In this document: in pieces, positions 49,364 through 58,258 of the stretch | How positions within the stretch are numbered: the first letter of the stretch is position 1 | Layout of the letters: the number at the start of each line of letters is the position of its first letter | Assembly: GCF_030063355.1 (NCBI RefSeq) | Contig: NZ_JASISZ010000032.1 | Location: 1 to 64,000, forward strand | Length of the DNA: 64,000 bases | Source: Streptomyces sp. PH10-H1 | Lineage (GTDB): Bacteria > Actinomycetota > Actinomycetes > Streptomycetales > Streptomycetaceae | Reading direction: 5' to 3' | The notes under the pieces: model-generated | What the model was told of the DNA's origin: nothing | The model's input: the letters and a program-made list of their open reading frames with translations, nothing else | Databases searched by the model: none | Position numbers and translations under genes: made by a program

Positions 49364-50305
49364 TCAGTCCTTGGCCACGGCGCGCAGCCGGTCGACCACA
49401 TCGGCCCGCAGTTCGGCGGGTTCCAGGACCACCACGTCGGGGCCGAACTCCACCAGCCAGGCGTCGAGTCCATGCCCGTACGGGATTTCCAGTTCGTCCC
49501 ACTCGGCGTCCACCGGCTCCGACGTCACGGCCTTGGCCCGCAGCGGATAGCCCGACTCGCGGCGCAGCCGGATCCTCGCGGTCGCGGTCGCGCCCTCGCC
49601 GGCCCAGCTCGCGACGGCGGCCCGTACGTCCACATGGTCGGGGACCGGCGCGCTGAAGGCACCGGCGCGGGAACGGACCTTGCCGGAGATGCGCGAGAGC
49701 CGGTAGACCCGCACCGCGTCGCGGTCACGGTCCCAGCCGGCCAGGTACCAGTGGCCGCGCCAGCACTCCAGGGCCCACGGCTCGACCTGCCGGGGTTCGG
49801 GGCGCACCGCGTTCGCCTTGCGGTAGTCGAAGGAGACGGCCCGGCGCTCACGCGTCGCGACCATCAGCGGCTCGAACGCGGGCTCGGGGGTCGGGATACG
49901 CGGCTCCAGCGCGCTGTGGGTGTCCTCGAACGGCACACCCGCCGCCCGCAGCTTCTGCAGCGCGCCACTGGCGGCCTCGGCGAGCCGGGCCTGCTGCCAC
50001 ACCTTGGCGGCGAGGCTCAGGGCGGCGGCCTCCTCGGCGTCCAGCGCGATCTCGGGCAGCCGGTTGCGGTCGCGGCGGGCGAGGTAGCCCACCTCGCCGT
50101 CGACGCTCTCCACCGTCTCGATGATCAGTCCGAGTTCCCGCAGATCGTCCTTGTCGCGCTCGAACATCCGGTTGAACGCGTCGTCGGAAACCATCTCGTG
50201 ATAGGCCTCGATCGACTCGCGCAACTCCCGCTTGCTGACGGGACGCCGGGTGTTCATCAGGCACAGCGCCAGGTTCATCAGCCGCTCGGCCTTGGCAATC
50301 GCCAT
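49364..50305 (-). CDS. pafB: WYL-domain regulator PafB
   Basis: A 313-residue partner of PafC. The helix-turn-helix (RPVSKRELRESIEAYHEMVS, FERDKDDLRELG) is followed by a WYL domain (RRAVSFDYRKANAVRPEPRQVEPW, GHWYLAGWDRDRDAVRVYRLSRI) with a full WYL triplet and a C-terminal extension. It is first in the pafB-pafC pair and lies downstream of two FKBP genes; the terminator at 50371 separates it from them, so its own promoter lies in 50306-50370. Confidence 0.94.
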   Translation of the reverse strand: MAIAKAERLMNLALCLMNTRRPVSKRELRESIEAYHEMVSDDAFNRMFERDKDDLRELGLIIETVESVDGEVGYLARRDRNRLPEIALDAEEAAALSLAAKVWQQARLAEAASGALQKLRAAGVPFEDTHSALEPRIPTPEPAFEPLMVATRERRAVSFDYRKANAVRPEPRQVEPWALECWRGHWYLAGWDRDRDAVRVYRLSRISGKVRSRAGAFSAPVPDHVDVRAAVASWAGEGATATARIRLRRESGYPLRAKAVTSEPVDAEWDELEIPYGHGLDAWLVEFGPDVVVLEPAELRADVVDRLRAVAKD

Positions 50306-50370
50306 CGCGCACCCTTCGTCTTCAGCTCTCGATCGATGACCGTACCGCTCCGGGGAGCTGCGGCAAAAGC

Positions 50371-50402
50371 CGAGGGCCCATGCCAGGAGGCATGGGCCCT
50401 CG
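50371..50402 (-). terminator. Terminator after the FKBP gene
   Basis: Perfect 14-bp arms (CGAGGGCCCATGCC and complement) with a 4-nt loop, followed on the minus strand by GCTTTTG. It separates the FKBP genes from pafB. Confidence 0.9.
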
Positions 50403-50414
50403 AAACGCGCCTGC

Positions 50415-50786
50415 TCAGACCGAGACCAGGTCCACGACGAAGATCAGAGTCTCGCCCGGCTTGATCGCCGGGGTCGGGCTCTGGTTGCCGTACGCGAGGT
50501 GCGCGGGGATGGTCAGCTGGCGGCGGCCGCCGACCTTCATGCCCTGCACGCCCTGGTCCCAGCCCTTGATGACACGGCCGCCACCGAGCGGGAAGGTGAA
50601 CGCGGCGCCACGGTTCCAGCTGGCGTCGAACTCCTCACCCGTGCTGAACGAGACGCCCACGTAGTGGACGCTGACGTTCTGGCCCGCCTTGGCCTCCTCG
50701 CCGGTGCCCTCCCAGATCTCCTTGATCTGAAGAGTGGCCGGCGGCTCGCCTTCGGGGAAATCGATCTCGGGCTTCTCGATGCTCAC
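50415..50786 (-). CDS. FKBP-type peptidyl-prolyl isomerase, cytosolic
   Basis: A 123-residue single FKBP domain: VSVHYVGVSFSTGEEFDASW, RGAAFTFPLGGGRVIKGWDQG, and LTIPAHLAYG. It catalyses cis-trans proline isomerisation and assists folding. The GTG at 50784-50786 follows AAGGAG by 8 bp; the frame extends upstream without an RBS. No signal peptide is present. It is the second of two adjacent FKBP genes, 41 bp after the lipoprotein one. Confidence 0.95.
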   Translation of the reverse strand: MSIEKPEIDFPEGEPPATLQIKEIWEGTGEEAKAGQNVSVHYVGVSFSTGEEFDASWNRGAAFTFPLGGGRVIKGWDQGVQGMKVGGRRQLTIPAHLAYGNQSPTPAIKPGETLIFVVDLVSV

Positions 50787-50827
50787 TGCGGTTACTCCTT
50801 GATACGTTGCGGGCAACCCGGACAGTC

Positions 50828-51775
50828 TTACAGAAGCGCCAGGATGTCCAGCGAGAAGACCACCGTCGAGTTGGCCGGAACCCCGGTCTGCGCCTTGTCG
50901 CCGAAGCCCTCGGACGGGGGAAGGACGAGCAGCAGACGACTGCCGATCTTCTTGCCGGTCAGGCCGGCCACCAGGCCCTTGATCTGCAGCTGATTCAGCG
51001 CCGGGATCGACGTCGTCTTCCCGGTGGCGTAGCCGTCGTCGAACTTCGAGCCGTCCTTCCAGACGAATCCCTCGTACTGGATGACTACGCCGTCGGTGGC
51101 CTTGACCACGGGGCCGCTGCCCTCGATGACGTAGTTGGAGACCAGCGCCTTGGGCGGGTCCACCTTCGGGATCGTCACGGTCGGGGCCTTGCCGTCGGTG
51201 TTGGTACCGACCTGCGGCAGCTTCGCGTCGTCCTGCTTGACCTCGGTGCCCTTGGCCGACGTCGGGACGGTGGTGGCCTTGAGGATGTCCACGACGAACA
51301 CGAGGGTGGAATTGGCGGGAATGGTGGTGCCCTGCGCCTGAGCCCCGTAGCCGAGGGCCGGGGGGATCCCCAGCATGACGCGGCTGCCCACGTTCTGGCC
51401 CTCCAGGCCCTGGTCCCAGCCCTTGATGACACCGCCCGCGCCGATCGTCAGCGGGAACGACTGCTTCCGGTCGAAGCTGTTGTCGAAGGGCTTGTCGGAG
51501 GTCCAGGTCTGGCCCAGGTAATTGACCTGGACGTTCTGGCCCTTCGCGACCTTCGCCCCGCTGCCCTTGCTGACGACCTCGACCTTGAGCTCCTTGGGCG
51601 GATCACCCTCGCCCTTGGCAATGGTCGGCTTTTCACCGATCTTCACCCCGGCCGTGATGGAAGGCAGGCCCATCTTGGACGTGAAGGCGGCGGAATTTGA
51701 GTTGCCCTTGTCGCTGCCGCACGCTGCGGTGAGCAGCAGCACGGGGACGACGAGCAGAGCGGCAAGTCGGCGCAC
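50828..51775 (-). CDS. FKBP-type peptidyl-prolyl isomerase lipoprotein with two FKBP domains
   Basis: A 315-residue lipoprotein. The signal peptide ends in a lipobox, LLLTAACGS, with the lipidated Cys at residue 19. Two FKBP domains follow: about 70-170 (VQVNYLGQTWTSDKPFDNSF, GVIKGWDQGLEG) and about 215-315 (VVIQYEGFVWKDGSKFDDG, GLVAGLTGKKIG). The second domain has lost several active-site aromatics (no VIKGWDQ), so it may be non-catalytic. It should fold secreted proteins outside the membrane. It starts at a GTG and leads the two-gene FKBP unit, after the pafA terminator. Confidence 0.95.
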   Translation of the reverse strand: MRRLAALLVVPVLLLTAACGSDKGNSNSAAFTSKMGLPSITAGVKIGEKPTIAKGEGDPPKELKVEVVSKGSGAKVAKGQNVQVNYLGQTWTSDKPFDNSFDRKQSFPLTIGAGGVIKGWDQGLEGQNVGSRVMLGIPPALGYGAQAQGTTIPANSTLVFVVDILKATTVPTSAKGTEVKQDDAKLPQVGTNTDGKAPTVTIPKVDPPKALVSNYVIEGSGPVVKATDGVVIQYEGFVWKDGSKFDDGYATGKTTSIPALNQLQIKGLVAGLTGKKIGSRLLLVLPPSEGFGDKAQTGVPANSTVVFSLDILALL

Positions 51776-51830
51776 GTAATCCTCAGATCTCGGTTGGCAC
51801 TGGCGTTTCGCGCCACTCTAAGGCGTGCGG

Positions 51831-51860
51831 CAGGCCCCGTACGCGGACGTACGGGGCCTG
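51831..51860 (-). terminator. Terminator after pafA
   Basis: Perfect 13-bp arms (CAGGCCCCGTACG and complement) with a 4-nt loop, 85 bp after the pafA stop. It makes the FKBP genes a separate unit. Confidence 0.9.
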
Positions 51861-51944
51861 TGAGTGTCCTGTGACCCTTTCCCGCCGGGTCCCCGCCGGG
51901 TCCCCGCCCGGTCGTCCGCAGATCGCATACCGGCGGTGAGCGGG

Positions 51945-53306
51945 TCACATACCGGCGATGAGCTTCTCCACCCTGTCATCGACCGACCGGAACGGGTCCT
52001 TGCACAGCACGGTGCGCTGCGCCTGGTCATTGAGCTTCAGATGCACCCAGTCGACCGTGAAGTCACGCCGCTGTTCCTGGGCGCGCCGGATGAAATCGCC
52101 GCGCAACCGGGCGCGAGTGGTCTGCGGAGGCACCGACTTCGCCTCGAAGATCTTCAGATCGCTGCAGATCCGCTTGGCCTGGCCCTTCTTCTCCAGCAGG
52201 TAGTACAGGCCGCGGCGGCGGTGGATGTCGTGATAGGCGAGGTCCAGCTGGGCGACGCGCGGGTGGGACATCGTGATGTTGTCCCGGTTCCGGTAGCGCT
52301 CGATCAGCTGGTACTTCATCACCCAGTCGATCTCTGTGCCGATGGCGGCGAGGTCGCCGCTGCCGATCGACTCCAGGGTGCGGCCCCACAGCTCCAGCAC
52401 CTGCTCGATCACGCCGTTGCGGATGCCGCGGCGTTCGCAGAAGTCGACGGCCTTGGAGTAGTACTCCTGCTGGATCTCCAGGGCGGACGCCTCGCGGCCG
52501 GTGGCCAGCCGCACCTTGCGGCGGCCGGTGATGTCATGACTGACCTCACGGATCGCCCGGATCGGGTTCTCCAGAGTGAGGTCACGCATCACGATGCCCG
52601 CTTCGATCATGCGCAGCACGAGGTCGGTGGCCCCGACCTTGAGCAGCATCGTCGTCTCGGACATGTTGGAGTCGCCGACGATCACATGCAGCCGCCGGTA
52701 GCGCTCCGCGTCCGCGTGCGGTTCGTCGCGGGTGTTGATGATCGGGCGGGAGCGGGTGGTGGCGGAGCTGACGCCCTCCCAGATGTGCTCCGCGCGCTGG
52801 CTGACGCAGAAGACCGCGCCGCGGGGGGTCTGCAGCACCTTGCCGGCGCCGCAGATCATCTGACGGGTGACCAGGAACGGGATCAGGATGTCGGCGAGCC
52901 GGGAGAACTCGCCGTGCCGCGCGACGAGGTAATTCTCGTGACAGCCGTAGGAGTTCCCCGCGGAGTCGGTGTTGTTCTTGAACAGATAGACATCGCCGGC
53001 GATGCCCTCTTCGTGCAGACGCCGTTCGGCGTCCACCAGAAGGCCTTCGAGGATGCGTTCGCCGGCCTTGTCATGGGTGACGAGCTCGGTCAGATTGTCG
53101 CACTCCGGAGTGGCGTACTCCGGGTGCGAGCCGACGTCGAGGTAGAGGCGGGCGCCGTTGCGCAGAAAGACGTTGCTGCTTCGACCCCATGACACGACAC
53201 GGCGGAAGAGGTACCGCGCCACCTCGTCAGGAGACAGACGCCGCTGCCCCCTGAACGTGCATGTGACGCCGTACTCGTTCTCCAGCCCGAAAATGCGGCG
53301 GTCCAT
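51945..53306 (-). CDS. pafA: Pup--protein ligase PafA
   Basis: A 453-residue carboxylate-amine ligase of the glutamine-synthetase fold, standard length. The ATP/metal site starts at IFGLENEYG, and further conserved parts are [58 protein letters not shown] and GDSNMSE. It links the C-terminal glutamate of Pup to substrate lysines. There is no Dop-loop insertion after residue 40, separating it from Dop. In this genome it is apart from dop and pup, with a LacI/MFS pair between them. Confidence 0.97.
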   Translation of the reverse strand: MDRRIFGLENEYGVTCTFRGQRRLSPDEVARYLFRRVVSWGRSSNVFLRNGARLYLDVGSHPEYATPECDNLTELVTHDKAGERILEGLLVDAERRLHEEGIAGDVYLFKNNTDSAGNSYGCHENYLVARHGEFSRLADILIPFLVTRQMICGAGKVLQTPRGAVFCVSQRAEHIWEGVSSATTRSRPIINTRDEPHADAERYRRLHVIVGDSNMSETTMLLKVGATDLVLRMIEAGIVMRDLTLENPIRAIREVSHDITGRRKVRLATGREASALEIQQEYYSKAVDFCERRGIRNGVIEQVLELWGRTLESIGSGDLAAIGTEIDWVMKYQLIERYRNRDNITMSHPRVAQLDLAYHDIHRRRGLYYLLEKKGQAKRICSDLKIFEAKSVPPQTTRARLRGDFIRRAQEQRRDFTVDWVHLKLNDQAQRTVLCKDPFRSVDDRVEKLIAGM

Positions 53307-53315
53307 GTCTGAACA

Positions 53316-54563
53316 TTACGCCTGATGCGTGGCGCTGAAACCGAGTTCGACTCCATCGATTCGATCTTTTTCCAACTCGGTTTTCAGGTTTGGGGGCGCA
53401 AGGAATCGGGCGGTCGCGAGGAGTACGGCCAGCGCAACGACTCCGCCGGCCACCGCAACGGCGAATCCGGCGGCGACCCCGCCGAACTGCGCGGCAGGCC
53501 CCGCGGCGGCGGTTCCGAGCGAGGCGCCGACACCGATCGCGGTCACCAGCCAGGAGAACGCCTCGGTCACCGTGCCGCTCGGCGCGTGCCGGTCCACCAC
53601 CACGAACGCGCAGGCCAGGACCGGCGCCAGGAACACTCCCGCGAGGCCCGAGAGGACCGTCATCGCAACCACGCCGGGGACGAGCACCAAGGGCGCATAA
53701 CAGATGGCCAGTCCGACGGCCAGCACCCGCAGCCGGCGCTCGGGTGTGCCCGGCCAGGGCCGCGCTCCGTACGTCACACCACCGATGAGGGCGCCGAGTC
53801 CGAGCGCGGACAGCAGATAGCCGTTCACCATGCCGCCGCCGTGCACGTCCGCGTAGGCGACCGCGGCGACCGCGATCGACCCGAGGGCGACACCGACGAA
53901 GAACAGCGAGCCGATCAGGGCGCGCAGCTCCGGCGCGCGCAGCGGTCCGAGCCAGTCGGCGGCCCGGGGTTCGGCCCGCCACTCACGGGACGGCGGGGCC
54001 GTGACAACGCCGAGCGCGCCCGCCACACCGACCGCCGCGATCCACAGCACGGCGGCGGTCTCGGAGGCGACCGCGACCAGGGCGGTGACGAGGACCGGGC
54101 CGATAGTGAACATCAGCTCCTGGGCGGCGGCGTCCAGGGCGTAGGCGGCGTGCAGCCGGTCCTCACTCTTCAGGACGCCCGGCCACAGCGCCCGCAGCCC
54201 GCCTTCCAGCGGCGGGGTGAACAGGCCGGCGACCACCATCGCGACACAGGCCACGGGAAGCGGATCGGGTCCTGACAGGGCGAACAGCACCATGCCGGCG
54301 GCGGACAGCACGGCCGACGGCAGCATGACGCGCGGCTGGCCGTAGCGATCGGTGATCCGGCCGAGAAGCGGCTGGCCGACGGCGGTGCCGAGACCGTAGA
54401 GCGCGCCCAGCGAACCGGCGAGCGAGTAGCTGCCGCCCTCGGCGCGGGTCAGCAGCACGATGCACAGCGCGGCCGTCGCGTTGGGCAGCCGGCCGATCAG
54501 GGTGCCGCTGAGCAGCCGGGCGGCATGCCGCGTCCTCAGCAGATCCGCGTATCCCGTCGCCAT
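53316..54563 (-). CDS. Major facilitator superfamily transporter
   Basis: A 415-residue MFS protein with about twelve membrane segments; the loop 2-3 motif is LLGRITDRYGQPRVM. The family suits drug or sugar efflux (SetA/Bcr-like), with the substrate unknown. It diverges from the LacI gene across 103 bp that contains a clean dyad, so LacI probably represses it. The C-terminal tail is charged (KTELEKDRIDGVEL). It ends only 9 bp before the pafA start on the same strand, so partial read-through into pafA is possible. Confidence 0.92.
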   Translation of the reverse strand: MATGYADLLRTRHAARLLSGTLIGRLPNATAALCIVLLTRAEGGSYSLAGSLGALYGLGTAVGQPLLGRITDRYGQPRVMLPSAVLSAAGMVLFALSGPDPLPVACVAMVVAGLFTPPLEGGLRALWPGVLKSEDRLHAAYALDAAAQELMFTIGPVLVTALVAVASETAAVLWIAAVGVAGALGVVTAPPSREWRAEPRAADWLGPLRAPELRALIGSLFFVGVALGSIAVAAVAYADVHGGGMVNGYLLSALGLGALIGGVTYGARPWPGTPERRLRVLAVGLAICYAPLVLVPGVVAMTVLSGLAGVFLAPVLACAFVVVDRHAPSGTVTEAFSWLVTAIGVGASLGTAAAGPAAQFGGVAAGFAVAVAGGVVALAVLLATARFLAPPNLKTELEKDRIDGVELGFSATHQA

Positions 54564-54597
54564 ACCGGCCCCTCTCCCCCGGACACCACCGAAGTGT

Positions 54598-54624
54598 TAC
54601 GTATAACTTGTTGCGTCATACGTA
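54598..54624. promoter_or_regulatory. Operator dyad between MFS and LacI genes
   Basis: TACGTAT and ATACGTA, perfect 7-bp arms 13 bp apart; each contains the palindrome TACGTA. It lies in the divergent promoter region, and the AT-rich arms stand out from the GC-rich surroundings. It probably binds the LacI-family repressor encoded at 54667. Confidence 0.72.
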
Positions 54625-54666
54625 CCATGACCGCAGGCCGCGGGTCCATCCGCGGGGACCGGAAGG

Positions 54667-55686
54667 ATGCCCGGAGTGACCGATACCGCACGCCCGACCT
54701 CACGGGACGTGGCGCGGGCCGCGGGCGTCTCGCAGGCGACCGTGTCACTGGTCCTGGGCGGCAAGTCGCGCGGCCGGGTCTCGGACCGCACGGCGGAAGC
54801 GGTACGCGCTGCGGCGCAGGCGATCGGCTACCGGCCGAACCTCGCCGCCCGCAATCTCCGGCTCGGCCGGACCCGTACGGCGCTGCTGGTGGTCCCCGTA
54901 CTGACCAATGAGTACTTCGCCCGCGTCTACACCGGTGCCGCCCGCGTCGCGGCGGAGCACGAGTTCGGCGTGGTGCTCTACCCCTCGCCCGACGGCATCG
55001 GGCCGGCCCGTGACCCCTTCGGCTCCGCCCGCGCCTCGATCGACGGCGTCATCGCGTCCTCGATGGCCGCCGACGCGCTCGACGCCATCGGCGGCGGCGA
55101 CCTCCCGCTCGTCATGCTCGACAGCGACCCCGGCGAGGCGAGCGCCGCCGCCACCGTGAACTTCGACATCGCCGACGGCATGCGGCAGGTGGCCCGCCAT
55201 CTGCTCGGACTCGGACACCGCCGGTTCACCCACCTCGCCTCCGCCGTCGACACCTGGACCTTCCAGGTCCGCGCGGACGCGCTGGCCGCCACGCTGGCGG
55301 GCGCCGAGGGCGCCCGGCTCCACACCGAGCGGTCCGCTCACAGCGTCGGCGACGCCCGGCTCGCCGCCGAAATCGCGCTCAGCCGGCCAGGACCCCGGCC
55401 CACCGCGCTGATCTGCGACGACGACATCCTCGCCGCAGGCGCCTGCAAGGCCGCCCGCCGGCTGGGACTGCGGGTGCCCGGCGATGTGTCGGTGACCGGA
55501 TTCGACGACCTCGCGCTCGCCACCGCCGTCGAACCGGAACTCACCACCGTCCGGCTGCCCGCCGACGAGATCGGCGGCCGCGGCATGGCGGCACTGCTGG
55601 CCGTACTCGACGGCCGCCCCGCCGACCGCGGCGACCTCCCCGTCGAACTCGTCGTACGCGGCTCCACCGCCCCGCCGCCGAAGTGA
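54667..55686 (+). CDS. LacI family transcriptional regulator
   Basis: A 339-residue LacI/GalR repressor. The helix-turn-helix (TSRDVARAAGVSQATVSLVLGG, about residues 11-32) and hinge helix (GYRPNLAARNLRLGRT) are intact. The ligand domain has LLVVPVLTNEYFA, DLPLVMLDSDP, ALICDDDILAAGACKAARRLG and VSVTGFDDLALA. ATG 54667 sits right after GGAAGG; GTG 54676 (VTDTARPTSRDV) is an alternative that fits relatives and gives better RBS spacing. It likely senses a sugar-like ligand and controls the divergent MFS gene. Confidence 0.93.
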   Translation: MPGVTDTARPTSRDVARAAGVSQATVSLVLGGKSRGRVSDRTAEAVRAAAQAIGYRPNLAARNLRLGRTRTALLVVPVLTNEYFARVYTGAARVAAEHEFGVVLYPSPDGIGPARDPFGSARASIDGVIASSMAADALDAIGGGDLPLVMLDSDPGEASAAATVNFDIADGMRQVARHLLGLGHRRFTHLASAVDTWTFQVRADALAATLAGAEGARLHTERSAHSVGDARLAAEIALSRPGPRPTALICDDDILAAGACKAARRLGLRVPGDVSVTGFDDLALATAVEPELTTVRLPADEIGGRGMAALLAVLDGRPADRGDLPVELVVRGSTAPPPK

Positions 55687-56088
55687 CCCGCCCCGGGCGC
55701 CGGGGCGTCCGGCGCGTGACGTCCGGCGCGCGGGGACGGCGCCTGCCCCGGACCGGTACCCGACGCGCGGGGACGGCGCCCGCGCCCGCACACCCATGAG
55801 GAATGGCACACGGCCGCCCGGCATGGCTACCGACACCCGGGAACGGCGCCGCCCGCCCGGGAACGGGCACCCGCCAGAAACCGCATACGCCCGCGCGGGA
55901 CTGGGTACCGGGCGCGCGGGGCCGGCGCCGCGCGCCCGGGCACAGGCACCCGCCGCCCAGGAACGGCACCCGCCCGGAATCGATCGGCACTGCTCCCGGC
56001 CAGGGAACCGCACACGCCCGCGCCCCGGCGGCTCTGGGCCGGTCGGGGCGCGGGCGTGAGGTACAGAGGACGGCGGGCGAAGGCCCCG
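55687..56088. other. 402-bp gene-free GC-rich stretch
   Basis: Between the convergent LacI gene and prcA. It holds many imperfect copies of CCCGGGAACGGCR and CCCGCSCGGG-like strings at irregular spacing, giving long but spurious ORFs on both strands. The prcA terminator at 56013-56058 closes it. I see no RNA gene, mobile element or supported ORF. Confidence 0.6.
56013..56058 (-). terminator. Terminator after prcA
   Basis: Perfect 15-bp GC arms (CACGCCCGCGCCCCG and complement) with a 16-nt loop, 31 bp downstream of the prcA stop. Confidence 0.88.
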
Positions 56089-56835
56089 CTACTCCTCCTC
56101 GTCGGAAGGGTCGTCGGTCTTGGTGGTCGCCGCGCTGTCCGCCTCCAGGAGGCGGGCCAGCTGACGGCCCAGGATCCGCTTGAACTTGCGCTGCTGCGGC
56201 CGCGTCCTGTCCAGCACCGCGACCTCCAACTGCTCGGCGGTGAGCTGCCGTTCGGCGCCGTTGCTGTCCCGGCCGAGCGATTCGGCCGCCAGCTTCAGCA
56301 CCTCCGCGAGCGTCATGCCGTCACGGTGCCGCTGGTCGAGATAGGTGCCGATCGAGTCCGAGTTCCCGCCGACCGCGACGGCGCCGTGCTCATCCACGAT
56401 CGAGCCGTCGTGCGGCAGCCGGTAGATCTGGTCGTCCTCGGGGGCCGCGCCGACCTCCGCGACGATCAATTCCACCTCGTACGGCTTCTCACCGACGCTG
56501 GAGAAGATCGTGCCCAGCGTCTGGGCGTAGACATTCGCCAGGCCGCGGGCCGTGACGTCCTCACGGTCATAGGTGTAGCCCCGCAGATCGGCGTAGCGCA
56601 CGCCGCCGATCCGCAGATTCTCGAACTCGTTGTACTTGCCCACCGCCGCGAAGGCGATCCGGTCGTAGATCTCGCTGACCTTGTGGAGGGCGCGGGACGG
56701 GTTCTCAGCGACGAACACGATGCCGTCGGTGTACTGCAGTACGACGACGCTGCGGCCGCGCGCGATGCCCTTGCGGGCATACTCCGCACGGTCGGCCATG
56801 GCCTGCTGGGGTGAGACATAGAACGGCGTCGACAC
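56089..56835 (-). CDS. prcA: Proteasome alpha subunit
   Basis: A 248-residue alpha-type subunit: the N-terminal gate helix ([20 protein letters not shown]), the alpha-fold core ([19 protein letters not shown]), and an acidic tail DDPSDEEE. It has no catalytic Thr. Seven copies form each outer ring of the 20S core, where the Arc/Mpa tail docks. The GTG at 56835 gives VSTPFYVSP. It follows prcB by 70 bp in the same transcript and is the last gene before the terminator. Confidence 0.97.
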   Translation of the reverse strand: MSTPFYVSPQQAMADRAEYARKGIARGRSVVVLQYTDGIVFVAENPSRALHKVSEIYDRIAFAAVGKYNEFENLRIGGVRYADLRGYTYDREDVTARGLANVYAQTLGTIFSSVGEKPYEVELIVAEVGAAPEDDQIYRLPHDGSIVDEHGAVAVGGNSDSIGTYLDQRHRDGMTLAEVLKLAAESLGRDSNGAERQLTAEQLEVAVLDRTRPQQRKFKRILGRQLARLLEADSAATTKTDDPSDEEE

Positions 56836-56905
56836 CGGCTATCCGTCCCTTTCTGTCAGTGGCGAGTTCATTCCCGTTTCCCGGTCCGTCGGTCCGGACG
56901 GACCG

Positions 56906-57751
56906 TCAGAGCAGTTCGGCACGCGGGCCGTCGGGCTGTTCCAGCCGCCGCTCGTGGATGATACGGACGACTTCGGACGACTCTGCCTCGGTGAGCTTGC
57001 GGAAACCCTCGTCGGTGATGACGGTGACGATCGGATAGATGCGCCGCGCCAGGTCCGGGCCACCGGTGGCCGAATCGTCATCAGCGGCGTCGTACAGGGC
57101 CTGCACGACCAGGGTGATCGCCTGCCCCTCCGTCAGATCCTTGCGGTACAGCTTCTTGAGCGAGCCGCGAGCGAAGACCGAACCGGAACCGGTCGAGGCG
57201 AATCCGTGCTCCTCGGAGCGGCCGCCGGTCACGTCGTAGGAGAAGATCCGGCCCTTCTCGCGGTCCACGTCGTACCCGGCGAAGAGCGGTACGACGGCGA
57301 GCCCCTGGAGCGCCATCCCGAGATTCCCGCGGATCATCGTGGACAGGCGGTTCGCCTTGCCCTCCAGGGAGAGCACCGCGCCCTCGATCTTCTCGTAGTG
57401 CTCCAGTTCCAGCTGGAACAGCCGCACCATCTCCACGGCCAGGCCGGCGGTCCCGGCGATGCCGACGGCCGAGTACTCGTCGGCCGGGAAGACCTTCTCG
57501 ATGTCGCGCTGCGCGATGACATTGCCCATCGTCGCGCGGCGGTCACCGGCCAGGATCACCCCGCCGGGGAAGGTCGCGGCCACGATCGTCGTGCCGTGCG
57601 GGATCTCGATGGCGCCCTGGAGCGGCGGCAGGCTCCGGTTGCGCGGCAGCAGATCGGGTGAGTGCTCGCCGAGGAAGTCGATGAACGAGGACGAACCAGG
57701 CGTCAGGAAGGCAGCTGGCAGACGCCCGGTGCTACGAGTGTTGGCTTCCAC
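56906..57751 (-). CDS. prcB: Proteasome beta subunit with propeptide
   Basis: A 281-residue beta-type subunit. A 53-residue propeptide ends at IEIPHG, and autocleavage exposes Thr54 ([11 protein letters not shown]) as the N-terminal nucleophile; the Lys and Asp partners lie in [19 protein letters not shown]. It forms the inner rings of the 20S proteasome that degrades pupylated proteins. The GTG at 57751 overlaps the end of the endonuclease VII remnant by 49 bp in another frame. Confidence 0.97.
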   Translation of the reverse strand: MEANTRSTGRLPAAFLTPGSSSFIDFLGEHSPDLLPRNRSLPPLQGAIEIPHGTTIVAATFPGGVILAGDRRATMGNVIAQRDIEKVFPADEYSAVGIAGTAGLAVEMVRLFQLELEHYEKIEGAVLSLEGKANRLSTMIRGNLGMALQGLAVVPLFAGYDVDREKGRIFSYDVTGGRSEEHGFASTGSGSVFARGSLKKLYRKDLTEGQAITLVVQALYDAADDDSATGGPDLARRIYPIVTVITDEGFRKLTEAESSEVVRIIHERRLEQPDGPRAELL

Positions 57752-57879
57752 ACGTTTCCTTCCACGTATGCGACGGCCCGGCGCATGACGACAGACCGGT
57801 CATTGAACTGTCCAAGTGCTGCGTCGCAGCTGAGGCACAGTGTGCCTCGGACCCTACCCGTCTCACGGCAGTGATCCAC
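57703..57879 (-). pseudogene. Endonuclease VII (His-Me finger) C-terminal remnant between pup and prcB
   Basis: A 58-residue reading from GTG 57879: VDHCRETGRVRGTLCLSCDAA, then [20 protein letters not shown] and [21 protein letters not shown]-x-ETGxVRGxLC-x2-C is the core of the phage endonuclease VII/His-Me finger fold. Full-length relatives carry an upstream CxxC half and reach the catalytic core through EHVDH. Here the sequence before EHVDH is the pup terminator hairpin, so the N-terminal zinc half is gone. GGGAG 4 bp upstream means a mini-protein could still be made. Its 3' end overlaps prcB, and I recall this wedge as widespread in Streptomyces. Confidence 0.65.
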
Positions 57880-57900
57880 ATGCTCCCGAGAGGTCCGGGC

Positions 57901-57933
57901 AGAGCGCTCCGGGCGGTACGCCCGGAGCGCTCT
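57901..57933 (-). terminator. Hairpin at the pup stop codon
   Basis: Perfect 15-bp arms (AGAGCGCTCCGGGCG and complement) with a 3-nt loop. The upstream arm begins at the pup stop codon. prcB and prcA have no obvious promoter of their own, so this hairpin may act as a partial terminator that sets a high pup to proteasome ratio. Confidence 0.85.
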
Positions 57934-58150
57934 ACTGCCCGCCTTTTTGCACGAATGAGCGCACGAAGTCCTCGGCGTTGGCCTCGAGTACGTCGTCGAT
58001 CTCGTCCAGGATGTCGTCGACATCCTCCGAGAGCTTCTCGTGGCGCTCCTTGAGTTCGTCCGAGGTCTGCGCGTCCTGCGCGACCTCTTCGACTTCCTCT
58101 GTGGCGCGTGTCGCCTTCTGCTGTCCGCCGTCGGTGTCCTTGGTAGCCAT
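57932..58150 (-). CDS. pup: Prokaryotic ubiquitin-like protein Pup
   Basis: A 72-residue disordered protein: MATKDTDGGQQKATRATEE at the start, helical Arc-binding region ELKERHEKLSEDVDDILDEI, and C-terminal FVRSFVQKGGQ. The last residue is Gln, so Dop must deamidate it to Glu before PafA can attach it. The ATG at 58148-58150 is preferred over the start three codons upstream; it has GGGGTGAG upstream. It follows dop by 108 bp. Confidence 0.98.
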   Translation of the reverse strand: MATKDTDGGQQKATRATEEVEEVAQDAQTSDELKERHEKLSEDVDDILDEIDDVLEANAEDFVRSFVQKGGQ

Positions 58151-58258
58151 GACGCTCACCCCGCTCGGTTGCGTTTCCTACGTGATCAGACCCTACAAGC
58201 CGGGTCCGACATCGGCCCGGCTTCCGCTCACTTGCTTGATTCCCGGTTCTGGGGCATT

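Noticed and set aside
55687-56088. Long ORFs on both strands rich in Arg, Pro and Gly
   Set aside because: They arise from imperfect GC repeats; no RBS, no recognisable domain, and they run through the prcA terminator.
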